IMG/VR virus record: IMGVR_UViG_3300008952_001413
Span: 1 to 58,762 of that record
Source of the DNA: a virus
DNA: 58,762 nt
Direction: 5' to 3' (one strand)
The translations under genes were made by a program, and so were the position numbers. Below are positions 57,422 to 58,762 of the stretch, piece by piece. The notes below the pieces were generated by a model. That model saw only the letters and a program-made list of their open reading frames with translations, made no database searches and was not told the origin of the DNA. Numbering within the stretch: position 1 is the stretch's first letter; every line of letters starts with the position of its first letter.

Positions 57422-58762
57422 TTATTTAAGACGTTGATTTAACATATTAGCAAGTTTTGATTCGTATGTTCCAGTTCTTTTGCTAGTCATATGGTTTCTA
57501 ACTCTGTCCAAGTAATGAGAACTCATTTTACCATATCCGTGTCTCCAAGCCATTTGTCTTAATCTTTGTTCATCAAAATCTTTAAATCTATCTGCTAATT
57601 CTTCATCAGACATATGTGCAAGTTTTTGTTTATGTTTAATAATTGAAGCAGGCATACCACCTTCTGTTGCAACAGGTTCACCTTGCATTCTAACATTTTT
57701 AATACCTGCTTTTTCTATTTCTTCTGGTTGTTTTGTAACAACAAATCTACCACTTGTATCTTGGTCATCAAATTCATATCCAACAGCAGTCATTAAATCT
57801 CTAATTGCAAAGTTGTGATCTGATGATCCAAAACCTTCGCCTTCTGGCCAATCACTATATTGTTGTTCAACTTCAGCGGCCGCTTCTTTCCATTTGTGTT
57901 TTAATAAATCCCATTCTTGAACAGTAATAAACTTTCTCATAATTGCCATTCTTAAAAGTTCCATGCCTGAACCAAATGGAGCGCCGTCTTCTTTTAATTT
58001 TTGATAATTTTTTTTGAAGTAATGCTGTGCTAATCTTTCATCTTTTGTTTTGTATGCTGATTTACCGTCTTTGTCTAGTACGTCATATACAGTTTTTCCA
58101 TCATCACCTTTATACATTGACACATAAGGTTTGATAGATGATTCTTCAACTGATTCTTTACTTCTATATTTTGGATCACTACTATATGGACTTTTTGGAT
58201 ACATATCTCCAGCATCGTGAGATGCTAACACCATGGCCATAGCATCTGCTACTCCAATTTTAACTTCGTTCATGTCTTCTAACTCTGAAGTATCACCGTG
58301 GTCATTGAACACTGCCATATACTCATGAATTGCATTTGGATCAAATCCTGCTTTTTCTAAAGCAATTCTGCCTTTTTCTGAAATGTCTTCTTGCACTGAT
58401 TCGTCGCTCATTGGACTTGTAATTGGTGTTCCATTATCTTTTTTATATTGTGGTTTTAATTCTTTTCCTTTGTATGCAGTTTTTCCTGTTGGTACTTTTT
58501 CAACTTTTCCACCTTTAGCAAGATACTTTTTCATTAATGCATCACGTTCTGCTTTCTTTTCTGGTGAGTCGTATTCTTGCATAGCTTTATCTAATTTATT
58601 TTGTAAAGAGTTATTGTAGTCAGCATCTTTTAAATCTTGTGCTGGTTTCATTACAGAAAGATAACCCTCTTGGTCACCATACATTTTTTTAAATGTCTCT
58701 GGATCATGATCCGCTATTTTTTTCATTACGTATTCTCTTGGAGCGGTATCTGACTTATCTAT
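57422..58762 (-). CDS. late phage protein, N-terminus beyond the window
   Basis: At least 446 residues; the frame stays open to the window end, before the first internal Met at 58726, and the visible start (APREYVMKKIADHDPETFK) looks internal. It has a Lys/Glu-rich part (QNKLDKAMQEYDSPEKKAE), segments EDISEKGRIALEKAGF and GVADAMAMVLASHDAGDMYP, and a C-terminal helical unit with MSDEELADRFKDFDEQRLRQM and MAWRHGYGKMSSHYLDRVR. It resembles large, poorly characterised late proteins of marine T4-like phages. It is followed by the 277-residue late gene. Function unknown. Confidence 0.6.
   Translation of the reverse strand: MDKSDTAPREYVMKKIADHDPETFKKMYGDQEGYLSVMKPAQDLKDADYNNSLQNKLDKAMQEYDSPEKKAERDALMKKYLAKGGKVEKVPTGKTAYKGKELKPQYKKDNGTPITSPMSDESVQEDISEKGRIALEKAGFDPNAIHEYMAVFNDHGDTSELEDMNEVKIGVADAMAMVLASHDAGDMYPKSPYSSDPKYRSKESVEESSIKPYVSMYKGDDGKTVYDVLDKDGKSAYKTKDERLAQHYFKKNYQKLKEDGAPFGSGMELLRMAIMRKFITVQEWDLLKHKWKEAAAEVEQQYSDWPEGEGFGSSDHNFAIRDLMTAVGYEFDDQDTSGRFVVTKQPEEIEKAGIKNVRMQGEPVATEGGMPASIIKHKQKLAHMSDEELADRFKDFDEQRLRQMAWRHGYGKMSSHYLDRVRNHMTSKRTGTYESKLANMLNQRLK

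Noticed and set aside
1-58762. tRNA genes, rRNA genes and CRISPR arrays
   Set aside because: I saw no cloverleaf with a GTTCRANYC T-loop outside coding frames, no rRNA sequence and no regularly spaced repeats.

Overview
This window looks like a piece of a marine, AT-rich, T4-like myovirus genome, about one third G+C by eye. The best evidence is a replication block read from the minus strand: a family B DNA polymerase of T4 gp43 type (52830-55493), a protein that fits a gp45-like sliding clamp (51257-51994), a T4 RNase H-type flap nuclease (31490-32476), a DsbA-like DNA-binding protein (56001-56258) and an exact T4 late promoter octamer (57402-57409). Base composition and the many small proteins of pelagiphage or cyanophage type suggest a SAR11-like or picocyanobacterial host. 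That host call is inference; no photosynthesis gene is present in the window.

Layout. 1-6308 (+): tail-fibre or other virion proteins, including a glycine-rich protein ending in a Hint (hedgehog/intein) domain. 6328-20410 (+): a host-type promoter, a small protein, glycosyltransferase-like genes, five consecutive radical SAM genes, an SGNH hydrolase, small proteins, two GNAT-like proteins and a NodU/CmcH-type carbamoyltransferase. 20376-23948 (-): a sugar cassette (NAD-dependent epimerase, PIG-L deacetylase, Gfo/Idh/MocA oxidoreductase, DegT aminotransferase). The single strand switch is here, and the two facing genes overlap. 23948-33716 (-): T4-like accessory genes, with a MoxR-type AAA ATPase, a VWA/metallopeptidase protein, RNase H and QueE. 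33766-49806 (-): accessory metabolism, with tandem duplicated unknown proteins, an amidinotransferase, cupin, phosphoribosyltransferase, GMP reductase, GTP cyclohydrolase I, GalE, a GT-B glycosyltransferase, peroxiredoxin, a QueD-like T-fold protein and four more radical SAM genes. 49806-55493 (-): a TGT/DpdA-like enzyme, clamp, methyltransferase and polymerase. 55490-58762 (-): small proteins, DsbA and late or virion-type proteins. No intergenic stretch exceeds about 80 bases.

Three systems stand out. (1) Ten paralogous radical SAM enzymes share an unusual order: a cysteine-rich auxiliary-cluster segment of SPASM/twitch type lies before the CxxxCxxC cluster, not after it. They are interleaved with sugar-modifying enzymes. 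(2) FolE, a QueD-like protein, a QueE with a displaced third cluster cysteine, and a DpdA-like transglycosylase next to the clamp and polymerase suggest that this phage puts a 7-deazaguanine base into its own DNA. QueC was not seen. (3) My read of the whole window found no GCAGC/GCTGC (GCWGC) at all, although GCAGA, GCAGT, GCAGG, GCTGA, GCTGG and GCTGT are all common, and Ala-Ala pairs are written GCGGCA or GCCGCA instead. That pattern fits strong selection against a restriction site.

Several sigma70-like promoters place their -10 box only 5-8 bases before the start codon, which points to leaderless or nearly leaderless early transcripts.
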